Below are positions 1 through 9,436 of a stretch of 64,000 nucleotides of DNA, piece by piece. The position numbers and the translations under genes were made by a program. The stretch's first letter is position 1, and each line of letters begins with the position of its first letter. Source of the stretch: Nostoc sp. TCL240-02 (GTDB taxonomy: Bacteria; Cyanobacteriota; Cyanobacteriia; Cyanobacteriales; Nostocaceae); contig NZ_CP040094.1 in the NCBI RefSeq assembly GCF_013343235.1, forward strand, positions 5,823,001 through 5,887,000, read 5' to 3'. The notes beneath the pieces are model-generated. The model was not told where the DNA came from and did no database searches. It saw nothing but the letters and a program-made list of their open reading frames with translations.

Positions 1-2
1 CT

Positions 3-1922
3 ATTGTCTCAGAAGAAAAAGATTGTGAAGATGAACAAGAAAATCCTATCTCTGATGCTAGTATTTTTCAGTTTTATCGCTCAACTATGACCAGTATTAT
101 ACTTGGTAATACTGGTTTAGAATTGCTGGATTCGGAAAAATTCGATCAGCAGTTTGAACAGATATCTTTATCTGCGAATAAATATAATTATGAACAGTTT
201 TTTATTTTATTTCATTGTCCATCAGTATTAGAAATCCAAGCTCATCAGCAAGAAGATGCTTTAGGATACTTGGTAGATAGAGTTGCCAGTAAAATTCCTT
301 TTACTTTTACTCTCAGGTGTAAATACCCAAATGAAGCTTCTCTTGAGCATAAAGAAGAAGTATATGCCCATTTTCGTCTACTTTTAGAACTTCCATATTA
401 TCAAATAGAGGAAGATGACGCATCTTTGCGAGATTATTTTGTAGATTTGCAAAAAGCTCAAATACAGGCTGAATCACAGCTATTATTGAAGATAAAGCCC
501 GAACATTTTTACAGCCTGAAGTGGCAGCAAGAAAGCAAAGAATATATCTATCTCAAGTATTTTGCTATTAAAAGTTTAGAAAGTCTAGGATATGAATTGT
601 CTAATATTGGCTGTGAAGTTGAGTTGACTTCTAGGGATGAGGAAACACCTGATGAAGATACATCAGATGAAGATGAAGAGTATCAAAGTGAAATTATAGA
701 AGTCTATGTAAAAAATCAGGTAGTAGTTGAGATAGAAACTCTCAAATACCAAGAATTTCAGGATAATAATCTCTTTTTAGATCCCCTTAAAAGAGTTTTG
801 AGAAAATCAAAAGTATGGCCAAATAAGCTAGAAAGTCTTTGGTTGGTAATTCCCGGTTTTGAGATTGCCCGCAACTATTACCAACTCAAAAAAGCTAAGG
901 AAATATTAGAATATAAGTTATCTGGATATTATGGCGATCGCTTCCAGGTTGTAATCATGGCTCCTGATTATGAAAAACACCAATTAGTCCCAGTATCATT
1001 TGATTCTATTGAATATCCATCTTTTGAGTATGGGGTTAAAAAACCTAGTTTGTTACAAGCATATCCAGTCACTAACCGCGTTAAAGAATTCAAGCTTGAC
1101 TTTAGCCAAGTAAAAGGACTAAACGAAGAAAAAGACAAATTAAATAAACTCCTCAAGTTGCAATCTAAGGGACATAAGGGTTCAATTGGTGGAATTCTTT
1201 TCTATGGATTACCTGGATGTGGTAAAACTCTACTGGCAAATGCCTTTGCTAATGAGTCTGGCAGATATTTCTTTAAATTCTCTCCTGCTGATATTGTCAG
1301 TGTTTGGATAGGTCAAAGTCAAAAAAATATTCGAGATATCTTTGCTCAAGCTAAGAAAAAAGCTCCTTCCGTTTTATTTATTGATGAGTTAGACAGTATT
1401 GGGTTTAATCGTAATGAAGACAACGCCCACACAGACCAAAAAGCAACTATTAATCAATTACTCATCGAACTAAATAATCTTCAAAATAGTGACGTGATTG
1501 TGATAGCTGCTACTAATTATTTGAGTGGTATAGATAGTGCTTTGAAACGTTCTGGTAGATTGGATTGGAAGATTCCTATCTTTCCACCATCTCAAACAGA
1601 AAGAATAGAGTTATTCATACATTACCTGTCAAAAATTGATATGAATCAGTTAGTTAACTTTGAAATTCTGGCAGAGAAAAGTATGAAGTTTACGTCATCA
1701 GATATCGAGTTAGTTTGTCGGGAAGTTAGAAATGCTATTCTTCTAGAAGAAATAAGTTCAGCTTTAACAACTTCAGATGTGATTACTTACATTAATAATC
1801 TACAAGATGGTGGTTTAAGTCTTAACCAAGAACAAGTCAAGGAATTTATGGAAGAGTGTAAAAGAATGAGTGTGAAGAATCCTAAGCTAGAAACTCTGAA
1901 ATTAGAATGGGCTTTGTATTAG
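3..1922 (+). CDS. AAA-family ATPase (CDC48/FtsH-like AAA core), 5' partial
   Basis: The C-terminal third is a classic AAA module. It has Walker A GLPGCGKT (nt 1206-1229), Walker B VLFIDELDS, a sensor-1 region IAATN and an arginine-finger region RSGRLD. The AAA order and spacing resemble CDC48/p97-type and FtsH-type ATPases, which remodel or unfold proteins. No FtsH zinc-protease motif follows. The roughly 350 residues before the AAA core are not recognisable and include an acidic stretch (DEETPDEDTSDEDEE). An ATG exists at nt 87, but the frame is open back to nt 3 with protein-like, acidic sequence, so the true start probably lies outside the window. The substrate is unknown. ATPase identity is certain; the cellular role is not. 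Confidence 0.85.
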   Translation: MVSEEKDCEDEQENPISDASIFQFYRSTMTSIILGNTGLELLDSEKFDQQFEQISLSANKYNYEQFFILFHCPSVLEIQAHQQEDALGYLVDRVASKIPFTFTLRCKYPNEASLEHKEEVYAHFRLLLELPYYQIEEDDASLRDYFVDLQKAQIQAESQLLLKIKPEHFYSLKWQQESKEYIYLKYFAIKSLESLGYELSNIGCEVELTSRDEETPDEDTSDEDEEYQSEIIEVYVKNQVVVEIETLKYQEFQDNNLFLDPLKRVLRKSKVWPNKLESLWLVIPGFEIARNYYQLKKAKEILEYKLSGYYGDRFQVVIMAPDYEKHQLVPVSFDSIEYPSFEYGVKKPSLLQAYPVTNRVKEFKLDFSQVKGLNEEKDKLNKLLKLQSKGHKGSIGGILFYGLPGCGKTLLANAFANESGRYFFKFSPADIVSVWIGQSQKNIRDIFAQAKKKAPSVLFIDELDSIGFNRNEDNAHTDQKATINQLLIELNNLQNSDVIVIAATNYLSGIDSALKRSGRLDWKIPIFPPSQTERIELFIHYLSKIDMNQLVNFEILAEKSMKFTSSDIELVCREVRNAILLEEISSALTTSDVITYINNLQDGGLSLNQEQVKEFMEECKRMSVKNPKLETLKLEWALY

Positions 1923-1940
1923 CAATAGCTCAATAAAAAT

Positions 1941-2000
1941 GGCGTAGGCGTAGCCCGCACTTCTCTACGAGACGCTGCGCGAACGGCTGCGCTCAGTGAC
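1941..2000. repeat. Nostoc-type interspersed repeat
   Basis: The block contains ggcgtaggcgtagcccgc followed by cttctctacgagacgctg and an inverted-type tail. Related pieces occur at about 6210-6330, 6936-6960, 7771-7830 and 13931-13953. This copy forms the breakpoint of the truncated hydrolase gene that follows on the minus strand. Confidence 0.7.
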
Positions 2001-2174
2001 CATCGTAGACATCACTTCTAATGGTTCTAAGTAATCGTGGGGTACTCCTGGGCCTCCATGAAGACACAGTAACGGTAGCTTTCCAGAATCTTCTTTGTCT
2101 GGCTTAACGATGCAATACAATACCTGATGACCACGGAATGAAATAAAGTCTTCAATGGCAGAAATTGTACTCAC
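1965..2174 (-). pseudogene. Truncated proline iminopeptidase / alpha-beta hydrolase remnant
   Basis: The first ~55 residues match the N-terminus of proline iminopeptidase-type alpha/beta hydrolases, including the oxyanion-hole motif HGGPGVPHDYLEPLE. Such enzymes run about 290-310 residues and carry the nucleophile Ser, Asp and His further on. Here the homology stops at about nt 2003. The frame then reads through the interspersed repeat as a low-complexity RSRSRS tail and ends. All catalytic residues are therefore missing. It lies just downstream of the solute-binding protein gene on the same strand. I read it as a decayed 5' gene fragment whose 3' part was lost at a repeat. Confidence 0.7.
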
Positions 2175-2212
2175 GGAGTTAATATTTTTACTTTTTAAAT
2201 AAGTATACGTAA

Positions 2213-3472
2213 TTACTCCATCGCTTTTATTTGCTGATTAGCTTCATTCTCTGCCCGTACCATCGCCTGCTTTAATGGTTGTTGCCCCAACAAGGCGCTG
2301 ACAAATTGGTTCTCAAAGTTATTCACGATCGCACCTGGATATTTCCCCACCTGCCACGGTGTAGCATAATCCACTCCCGCCACTAATGGCGATCGCAGTA
2401 CGTCTTGGTCATAACCCAAATTCTTTGCCACTGATTTACGTGTTGGCAAAGCAAACCCTGTTCCTGTCCACTTTTGCATTCCTTCTTTACCCGTGAGATA
2501 AGAAATCAACTCCCAGGCTTCAGCTTTGTGCTGTGCAAGATTATTCATCACGTAGGCAACCGTAAAAACCATCGTGCCTTTTTTGCCATTAATCGTAGGC
2601 ACTGGTGCAGTACCAAACTCTACTTGGGGAAAGGTTTCAGTTAAGTAAGGAATTGCCCAATTACCCTCAATCACCATTGCCACTTTACTCTGACCAAACA
2701 TTTCACTACCTGAGTTTGTCCCTACATCAGATTTTTGGGCAGAGGAACGGTCTTTTTGATACTGGTCTACTACTAACTCTAAACCCTGTAAACCTGCCTC
2801 ACTGGCAAAGGTAGCATAACCATTTTGATCGATGAGTTGCCCACCAAAGGCTTTAATTTTGTAAGCCTGACGCGCCAATTCGGGAATTTCCCCAAAGCCG
2901 TATTTGTTAAGTTTCCCTGTCAATTGTTTCGAGTAGTTACGTAATTCATCCCAAGTAGTCGGTGGATTACTTAATCCTGCGGCGGCGAATGCTTTTTTGT
3001 TATAAAACAGGGCAAGGGTGGAATAGTCTTTAGGAAGACCATAAATATGATTCTGATATTTGAAACTATCGAGTAGGGTATCTTCAAAATCCGTTAATTC
3101 AAATTTCGGGGTAATGTAACTTTCTAATGGCTCTAGGACATTTTGACTCATCAAGAAAGGAGCTTCTAGTGCATCGAGATAAAAGACATCTGGTGCTGCT
3201 TCCCCAACTAAACGAGTTTTGATTACATCCATGTATTGGTCGGAAATTACCTCATATTTGACCTTAATAGTTGGATGTTGTATCTCAAACTCTTGCAATA
3301 CCTGTCTCAAGAGTTTTTGCTCAACAGGAGAACCTCCCCAGCCACTAAGTTTGATACTAACTGCGTTAGATGCTAAGGGTTTGCTTGGTAATTGTAGATT
3401 TTGACAAGCAATAATAGCGATCGCGATCGCCATTACCAATCCCAAAAAATTAAACAATCTTTGTTTGATCAC
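2213..3472 (-). CDS. ABC transporter sugar-type extracellular solute-binding lipoprotein
   Basis: 419 residues. A short basic N-terminus and hydrophobic stretch end in a lipobox (IIAC, Cys23), so the protein should be a lipoprotein outside the cytoplasmic membrane. The body shows family 1 solute-binding features: a KLSGWGGSPVEQ start, the segment APDVFYLDALEAPFL, LPKDYSTLALFYNKKAF and the C-terminal LPTRKS region. Such proteins capture sugars or oligosaccharides and deliver them to MalF/MalG-type permeases. No permease or ATPase gene lies nearby, so it is an orphan binding protein that may share membrane parts encoded elsewhere. The substrate cannot be told from sequence. Confidence 0.88.
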   Translation of the reverse strand: MIKQRLFNFLGLVMAIAIAIIACQNLQLPSKPLASNAVSIKLSGWGGSPVEQKLLRQVLQEFEIQHPTIKVKYEVISDQYMDVIKTRLVGEAAPDVFYLDALEAPFLMSQNVLEPLESYITPKFELTDFEDTLLDSFKYQNHIYGLPKDYSTLALFYNKKAFAAAGLSNPPTTWDELRNYSKQLTGKLNKYGFGEIPELARQAYKIKAFGGQLIDQNGYATFASEAGLQGLELVVDQYQKDRSSAQKSDVGTNSGSEMFGQSKVAMVIEGNWAIPYLTETFPQVEFGTAPVPTINGKKGTMVFTVAYVMNNLAQHKAEAWELISYLTGKEGMQKWTGTGFALPTRKSVAKNLGYDQDVLRSPLVAGVDYATPWQVGKYPGAIVNNFENQFVSALLGQQPLKQAMVRAENEANQQIKAME

Positions 3473-3633
3473 TTGTACCTTCTGTTACTAAGGAGTGATA
3501 TTTACTTATCTAAAATTTTTGTTGAAAATTGCAAGCTAGAATAACGAAAACTTATTAAAAATGCTAATAAAAGCATACTGAGTTCTTCGACAACCGGATT
3601 TATCTCAGGATGCTTTACTCATAAACATACATT

Positions 3634-5055
3634 ATGGATTTTGTTCAGGTTGAAACAACTGCGCCACTGACTCTGGAAATTCCCCAGATTTCCTTACCAC
3701 CAACAGTACTTTCTCCAACCTCTCGAATTCCCAAGGATGCGATTCGCACAAGTTTAAAAGCTTCCACTGCGGATTCTGTCTTAGCGGCGGTTTACTCTCT
3801 TGGAACTGGCGGAATTTTACTCAGCAATTTCTTGGTGGAATTGGGTGCTAGTCCAGTAGTATTTGGGATGCTTTGCTCTATCCCCATGTTGGTCAATCTG
3901 ATTCAGCCGTTGGGTGCTTACTTGTCTGAACGTAGCACCAGCCGATTTCAATATTCTCTTCGGACACACGGAATTGGTCGGTTGTTATGGCTGGCTCTAG
4001 TAATCGGTATTGTAGGCGTAAGTTTGGGAGCAATCAATACTCACCAATTAGTAATATTGACACTCTTGATTGTCCTATTCAGCAATCTTTTGGGAGGACT
4101 AGGAACCGCATCGTGGCTAAGTTGGGTTGCAATGATAGTTCCCCGGCGATTGCGAGGCAGGTATTTTGGGACACGCAATAGTGCTGCAAACCTCACCAAT
4201 TTGGTTTGCGTACCAATGGCTGGTTTGGCTGTATCACATTGGTATGGTGGAACTCTGCAAGGCTATGGAGTGGTTCTGCTGATAAGCATTGTGCTTGGAA
4301 TTGCGGGATTGGGGTGTCAGTATTTCCAAGTGGATATGAATCCGCAATCGCAAAACACTTATTATGAAAATTCAACTCAAACAAGTGAGATTCAGCCAGA
4401 GGTTACAAAAGATGAATCTTCTGAAGTCGCTCAATCAATTCATTTACCACAAAACCAATTAGCTAACAGTGTTTGGAAAAACTCAAATTTTTTGAGATTT
4501 CTGATGTATTTCAGCTTCTGGAATCTTGCTGTTAACCTCAGCGCTCCTTTTTTCAACCTTTATATGCTGGACACGCTGGATTTAGATGTCAGTTACGTGA
4601 CTATCTACAATAGCCTTCAGGCGGGGGCGACTTTGCTAATGCTTATTTTGTGGGGAAAATTAGCAGATAAGATAGGCAATCGTCCCATCCTCATCTGTAT
4701 TGGCATTTTGGTTGCAGCTACACCACTACTATGGCTAGGGATTGGTGCTAATCGCCTTGACATTTGGTTGTGGCTACCTCTGTTACATATCTTGGCTGGA
4801 GGTACTTGGGCGGCGATTGATTTGTGTAGTAATAATATACAATTGGCGATCGCACCAATTAAAAATCAGTCTATCTATTTTGCGATCGCAGCTGCCGTTG
4901 CTGGAGGGAGTGGTGCTTTAGGCGCAACTATAGGCAGCTTCATCGTCCAATTTGCTCAGTTTGGAGGCTTGCTAGGGTTGTTTGCCCTCTCTAGTCTATT
5001 TCGACTAGCAGCACTTGTTCCACTCGTTTTTGTCAAAGAGCCGGAGAGAGGATGA
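3634..5055 (+). CDS. MFS transporter
   Basis: 473 residues with about twelve hydrophobic segments in two halves. They are separated by a hydrophilic loop around residues 235-285 rich in Q, E and S. The end of the first half has an arginine-rich cytoplasmic loop (VPRRLRGRYFGTRN), and the second half has the MFS-like loop LWGKLADKIGNRP. This fits a major facilitator superfamily permease of a type common in cyanobacteria; the substrate is unknown. The gene is single, on the opposite strand from both neighbours. A G-rich repeat tract follows the stop. Confidence 0.85.
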   Translation: MDFVQVETTAPLTLEIPQISLPPTVLSPTSRIPKDAIRTSLKASTADSVLAAVYSLGTGGILLSNFLVELGASPVVFGMLCSIPMLVNLIQPLGAYLSERSTSRFQYSLRTHGIGRLLWLALVIGIVGVSLGAINTHQLVILTLLIVLFSNLLGGLGTASWLSWVAMIVPRRLRGRYFGTRNSAANLTNLVCVPMAGLAVSHWYGGTLQGYGVVLLISIVLGIAGLGCQYFQVDMNPQSQNTYYENSTQTSEIQPEVTKDESSEVAQSIHLPQNQLANSVWKNSNFLRFLMYFSFWNLAVNLSAPFFNLYMLDTLDLDVSYVTIYNSLQAGATLLMLILWGKLADKIGNRPILICIGILVAATPLLWLGIGANRLDIWLWLPLLHILAGGTWAAIDLCSNNIQLAIAPIKNQSIYFAIAAAVAGGSGALGATIGSFIVQFAQFGGLLGLFALSSLFRLAALVPLVFVKEPERG

Positions 5056-5161
5056 GGGGCAGAGGGCAGGGGGCAGGGGAGCAGGGGAGAAGAATTAATA
5101 ACCAATGCCCTATTCCCCATACTTCGACTGCGCTCAGTACAAGTTCCCCATTCCCCATATT
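5056..5161. repeat. G-rich and 'actgcgctcagtac' repeat spacer
   Basis: The spacer between the convergent MFS gene and accD begins with a ggggcagagggcaggggg tract. It then carries ttcgactgcgctcagtac, a piece of a widespread Nostoc repeat. No gene is seen. Confidence 0.6.
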
Positions 5162-6112
5162 CTATTCTGCGGCGGTAGAAGTTAAGGACATTGTTTCCCA
5201 CAAAACCATGTGAGGTGGTGTTAGTACAGGCTGGTGTAGGGCAATCAGCTGGGCTAGGGTGGTCTTTAATTGAGTACGGGGTACGATATCATCAACAAAA
5301 CCATGCTGGAGCAAATCTTCAGCAGTCTGAAAATTTTCGGGGAGTTTTTCTCGTAGGGTTTGCTCAATCACTCGCCGACCAGCAAAACCAATGGTTGCCT
5401 TGGGTTCTGCCAAAATGATATCGCCCAACATTGCAAAACTTGCGGTAACGCCGCCCGTTGTGGGATTGGTCAAAACGGGAATATATAATAGTCGTGCGTC
5501 TTTATGACGCTGTAGGGCTGCGGAGATTTTCGCCATCTGCATTAGGGAAAGCATTCCTTCTTGCATTCTCGCGCCGCCGGAGGTGCAGATAATCACTACA
5601 GGATACCGCCGTTGAGTGGCTTGCTCAATCATCCGGGTGAGTTTTTCTCCCACAACCGAACCCATACTACCACCCATAAAACGGAAGTCCATAACCCCAA
5701 GGGCAATGGGCAAACCATTGATTTGACCTAAACCAGTGTTAACTGCGTCTATTAAGCCAATTTTATCTTGTGTTTCTCGTAGGCGATCGCTGTAGAGTTT
5801 GCGATCGCGAAATTCTAGCGGATCGGTTGGACGCAAATGCTCGTCTAGAGGTTTCCAGGTATTGTTATCTATCAATTGACGAATGCGCTCATCGCTATCT
5901 ACACGATTATGATGACCACATTCGATACAAACCATTTGATTGGCTTTCAGGTCTTTTGTGTATGCCAATACGCCACACTTGGAGCATTTGTGCCACAATC
6001 CATCAGCAATTTCACGTTCTTGGCGTTCAAGGTTGGTAGATCCTGATTTCCGCCGATTTGCAAACCAATCAAATAGAGACTTTAAACCACGCGATTCTTC
6101 GTTGTTAGCCAT
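5162..6112 (-). CDS. accD: Acetyl-CoA carboxylase carboxyltransferase subunit beta
   Basis: 316 residues, the usual length for AccD. Near residues 41-67 is the four-cysteine zinc ribbon (CSKCG ... CIECGHH) typical of bacterial and plastid AccD. The carboxyltransferase core follows, with GGARMQEG and the loop [17 protein letters not shown] that forms part of the acyl-CoA and carboxybiotin site. With AccA it transfers the carboxyl group from biotin to acetyl-CoA, making malonyl-CoA for fatty acid synthesis. As usual in cyanobacteria, accA is not adjacent. Identification is secure. Confidence 0.97.
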   Translation of the reverse strand: MANNEESRGLKSLFDWFANRRKSGSTNLERQEREIADGLWHKCSKCGVLAYTKDLKANQMVCIECGHHNRVDSDERIRQLIDNNTWKPLDEHLRPTDPLEFRDRKLYSDRLRETQDKIGLIDAVNTGLGQINGLPIALGVMDFRFMGGSMGSVVGEKLTRMIEQATQRRYPVVIICTSGGARMQEGMLSLMQMAKISAALQRHKDARLLYIPVLTNPTTGGVTASFAMLGDIILAEPKATIGFAGRRVIEQTLREKLPENFQTAEDLLQHGFVDDIVPRTQLKTTLAQLIALHQPVLTPPHMVLWETMSLTSTAAE

Positions 6113-6792
6113 TTTTTATTTTATTTTAAGTGGGTATGAGGTCGAAAACATGTCAAATCGTATTGGGTTGTTTTTAGTCATGAGTGATTTTTTTACTAAT
6201 GACCCTTCTCTTTTAGAGACGCTAACGCAAACGGGTGACGCTCCTGCGTCGCTACCGCTTTGCTAACGCCAGTTACTCATGAGGGAAACCCCCTTCTCTA
6301 CGAGACGCTTTGCGAAGGCGCTAGCCTCTCCCTTTGGGAGAAGACCGTACTGGCTCACTAATTACCACATCGTCAAACTACGCTTTTAAGCAATTCAGAC
6401 CTTAATTATCATCTTTGGTTGCCAGCTTAACGAAAATACTTATACCAATACAAGTCTCTTGCTCTTTTTTTCAGCAGACTTAATTATATTGACGTACTGA
6501 CAAAGCGATGAGAATACCAACCTCCAAATAAGATGCTCTCCCTCTCCCACCCAAATCAATGATTCGTATTGCTAGGTTATGAACAATCAGCATCTGTTGC
6601 ATAAGTTGTGCTTGCTAACGATTAATCGTCGTCAAGAGGGTAATACAAGTCACAAGCAGAATATTATCAAAACATGAAGGGGCGATGGGGTAATGTTGGT
6701 TACAGTCACGAATTATAAATTTTTCTTATGAAAGGGCATTCGATATGGGTTACTCCCCTTATCCCCCTTCTCTCCATATTCGCGACTGCAAT
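6113..6792. other. Intergenic region with repeat pieces, no gene seen
   Basis: 680 bp between the accD start and the end of the prepilin peptidase gene. It holds copies of the Nostoc interspersed repeat at about 6210-6330 (ttctctacgagacgctttgcg and related words). The rest is AT-rich sequence without a convincing reading frame. The accD promoter should lie near 6113-6250. Confidence 0.5.
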
Positions 6793-7683
6793 TCAAGACG
6801 CTGGAAAAAATAACCGCAGGTAGGTAGACAAAATTGCTTCGCCGCTAAACAGGGTAATCAGAGATCCTAAAGCGAGAAAAGGGCCAAAAGGCATTTTTTG
6901 TCCTAACCTGTGTGTCGATGTCTCTTCATTAGCGGCTTCTCTACCAGACGCTGCGCGTAGCTTGCTTCGACCTAGGAGTATCCGTTTATGCATAATAACA
7001 CCACTGCCAATTAAGGCTCCCAGCGCACAGGCAATAAAACTAGCTAAAAGCAAATATTTCCAGCCTAACCAGGTTCCCATCATAGCTGCTAACTTGGCAT
7101 CACCTGCGCCCATTGCAGTTTTCCCAAAGGCAATTGAACCCAATAGGGCGATCGCATCAAATAGCCATAAGCCCAAGACTGCACCTACTATGGCCATCAT
7201 AAGGTGATTTACCAATGCGACAGAACTTCCTTCTGATAGATAACCAACTACCATTTGGAATAAAATTCCTGCCACTAAACCAGACTGAGTAAGTGGATTA
7301 GGTAAGGTCATTGTATCCAGGTCAATCAGCGATAGTGCCAATAACCAACTACAAAAAGCCCAATAGCCTATTGTGAAAGTCGAAACTTGAAATACTAAAA
7401 AAACCGCTAAAAAAATTATGCCCGTCACCCCTTCTACCACGGGATAACGGACAGAAATTTTGCTTTTGCAATATCGACACCGCCCTCTTAATGAAATCCA
7501 GCCAAATACTGGTACATTGTCGTAAGCTTTTAGCTGGTTTAAGCATTTAGGACAACGAGAAGGCGGCCAAAGAATTGACAACCCAGCAGGTAGCCGATAA
7601 ACAATAACGTTGAGAAAACTGCCAATAGATGCACCTAAAGCAAAGACCATTACACTCGCTGGAATAGCGAACAAAATGTCCAT
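6793..7683 (-). CDS. pilD: Prepilin peptidase / N-methyltransferase (A24 family)
   Basis: 296 residues. An N-terminal hydrophobic segment leads into GASIGSFLNVIVYRLP. The two CxxC pairs of the cytoplasmic zinc domain follow (CPKC and CRYC), then the catalytic aspartate motifs DLDTMTLPN and GAGDAKLAAMMG, within about seven membrane segments. The enzyme cleaves type IV prepilin leaders and methylates the new N-terminus. It therefore supports pili, and in filamentous cyanobacteria hormogonium gliding. A loop near residues 242-254 (KLRAASGREAANEE) is encoded by an interspersed repeat (nt 6936-6960) inserted in frame. The gene is monocistronic as seen here. Confidence 0.94.
   Translation of the reverse strand: MDILFAIPASVMVFALGASIGSFLNVIVYRLPAGLSILWPPSRCPKCLNQLKAYDNVPVFGWISLRGRCRYCKSKISVRYPVVEGVTGIIFLAVFLVFQVSTFTIGYWAFCSWLLALSLIDLDTMTLPNPLTQSGLVAGILFQMVVGYLSEGSSVALVNHLMMAIVGAVLGLWLFDAIALLGSIAFGKTAMGAGDAKLAAMMGTWLGWKYLLLASFIACALGALIGSGVIMHKRILLGRSKLRAASGREAANEETSTHRLGQKMPFGPFLALGSLITLFSGEAILSTYLRLFFPAS
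6936..6960. repeat. Interspersed repeat inside the prepilin peptidase gene
   Basis: cttctctaccagacgctgcg is a one-base variant of the intergenic repeat word cttctctacgagacgctgcg. It lies in frame within a hydrophilic loop of the pilD product, adding residues without disrupting the reading frame. Confidence 0.65.
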
Positions 7684-7687
7684 ACAG

Positions 7688-7834
7688 TCATTAGTCCTTT
7701 GTCATTAGTCCTGTGTCATTTGTCCTTTGTCATTTGTCCTTTGTCATTTGTCCTTTGTCAATAACTAATAACTCTCTACGAGAGGCTACGCCAACAGCTT
7801 CTCTACGAGACGCTATGCGAACGCTCTAGTACAA
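7688..7834. repeat. Short tandem repeat array plus interspersed repeat
   Basis: From 7688 to about 7760 the unit tcatttgtcctttg repeats several times with small variations. It is followed by two versions of the ctctacgagacgctatgcga repeat family. This fills the spacer between the 86-residue protein gene and pilD. No coding signal is seen. Confidence 0.75.
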
Positions 7835-7859
7835 GTGACTAATAACTAATAACTAATGA

Positions 7860-8120
7860 CTAATAGATGTGTGATTCAATTTGACTTAAGGGTACAAAAC
7901 ACTCTTGAGGTAAAAGAACTGGTTGGTTAGTAAAAATAACCTTACCTCGATGATTAACACGATTGATTGCTACACCGGAAGGTTGCCCAGCGATTTCGGG
8001 ATGAACTTCACAGTGAGTATAGTATATCTGCCCAGCAGCTCTGATTACAGCAGGATCAATCAAAGGGGATTGGTTCTTTGGGGCGGTGAAATTTACTGGA
8101 TTCTGTCGTAATGCGTACAC
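7860..8120 (-). CDS. Conserved hypothetical protein, 86 residues
   Basis: A small soluble protein with no signal peptide or membrane segment, starting at a GTG. It contains segments such as SPLIDPAVIRAAGQIYY and PSGVAINRVNHRGKVIF and reads like a compact folded domain. I do not recognise a named family. The minus-strand frame is preferred to the overlapping plus-strand frame because its composition is protein-like and it shares strand and spacing with leuB, whose stop lies upstream across about 90 bp. Function unknown. Confidence 0.6.
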   Translation of the reverse strand: MYALRQNPVNFTAPKNQSPLIDPAVIRAAGQIYYTHCEVHPEIAGQPSGVAINRVNHRGKVIFTNQPVLLPQECFVPLSQIESHIY

Positions 8121-8210
8121 TATCGACTGTTATTTGATTGCTAGATTTCCCTTTAGTCTACCCGAAACTTATAGCAAAGGTTGCCAAATTGCCCAGGTTG
8201 CACTTTAAAA

Positions 8211-9299
8211 TTATTTTTGTTCAAGAGCCTTAATGAGTGAGTCTCCCATAGCGCGGCAACCAAGCAGGTTTTTTCCTGGAGAAATTATATCCCCAGTGCG
8301 ATCGCCTTGCTCTAAAACTTGGAATACAGCTTGTTCGATACGATCTGCCGCTTTTGGTTGATCTAAGGCGTAACGTAGCATCATCGCCGCACTCAAAACC
8401 TGTGCTAGAGGATTTGCCTTATCCTGTCCGGCAATATCTGGGGCGGAACCATGAACTGGTTCAAACACACCAGGCCCAGAAGCGCCTAAACTAGCGGAAG
8501 GTAACATCCCAATACTACCCGTGAGCATGGCAGCAGCATCAGAAAGAATATCACCAAACAGATTGCCTGTAACAATGGTGTCGAACTGCTTGGGAGCGCG
8601 TACTAACTGCATAGCAGCATTGTCTACATATAAATGAGAAAGTTCGATATCTGGATATTCCGTACTAAGTTGGGTGATGCGATCGCGCCACAACTGAGAT
8701 ACTTCTAATACGTTCGCTTTATCCACCGAACAAAGTTTACCACCGCGTTTTTTTGCCGCCTCAAAAGCCACCCGCCCAATGCGTTCAATTTCCGATTCTG
8801 TGTAAACCATTGTATTTACACCGCGTTTTTCACCCGTTTCTGTGGCAAAAATCCCTTTAGGTTTACCAAAGTAAATCCCGCCAGTGAGTTCACGCACCAC
8901 CATAATATCCACGCCTTCGACAATTTCGCGTTTCAAAGTCGAGGCATCGATTAGCTGGGGCAATATTTTCGCTGGGCGCAAATTGGCAAATAATCCCAAA
9001 CCTGCACGAAGCCCTAACAAACCTGCTTCTGGGCGTAAATTAGATGGCAGGGAATCCCACTTATAACCACCAATTGCAGCAAGTAATACAGCATCACTAT
9101 TACGGCAAGCCTCTAAAGTGGCAGATGGTAAGGGTTCCCCTGTAGCGTCAATTGCTGCACCACCGATAAGGGCTTCTTGGAATTCAAACTTTAGATCGAA
9201 TTGCTTCCCTACGACTTTCAGCACATCTACCGCCACTGCCATAATTTCAGGGCCAATGCCATCGCCGGGGAGTAGAGTAATGCGGTAGTTCTGGGTCAT
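8211..9299 (-). CDS. leuB: 3-isopropylmalate dehydrogenase
   Basis: 362 residues, the standard length. The beta-decarboxylating dehydrogenase hallmarks are present: [11 protein letters not shown] near the N-terminus, the substrate-binding Arg-containing segment [24 protein letters not shown], and the C-terminal metal/NAD region [20 protein letters not shown] followed by [13 protein letters not shown]. It oxidises and decarboxylates 3-isopropylmalate in leucine synthesis. It stands alone, without leuC or leuD beside it, which is usual in cyanobacteria. ATG start at 9299. Confidence 0.97.
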   Translation of the reverse strand: MTQNYRITLLPGDGIGPEIMAVAVDVLKVVGKQFDLKFEFQEALIGGAAIDATGEPLPSATLEACRNSDAVLLAAIGGYKWDSLPSNLRPEAGLLGLRAGLGLFANLRPAKILPQLIDASTLKREIVEGVDIMVVRELTGGIYFGKPKGIFATETGEKRGVNTMVYTESEIERIGRVAFEAAKKRGGKLCSVDKANVLEVSQLWRDRITQLSTEYPDIELSHLYVDNAAMQLVRAPKQFDTIVTGNLFGDILSDAAAMLTGSIGMLPSASLGASGPGVFEPVHGSAPDIAGQDKANPLAQVLSAAMMLRYALDQPKAADRIEQAVFQVLEQGDRTGDIISPGKNLLGCRAMGDSLIKALEQK

Positions 9300-9436
9300 A
9301 GCTGATTATTACTAGGTAAATGCTTACAGATTAAATATCATACCTAGCAAAATGTACCGATGGAGTTTTTAATTGATTTGGGCGCGGCTCTAACGTAATC
9401 ATCTGGCGTTGTCTGAAACTACTATTAGGAGTCCTC

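Noticed and set aside
7923..8111. 62-residue plus-strand frame
   Set aside because: Antisense to the 86-residue conserved protein, which has the better composition and context.
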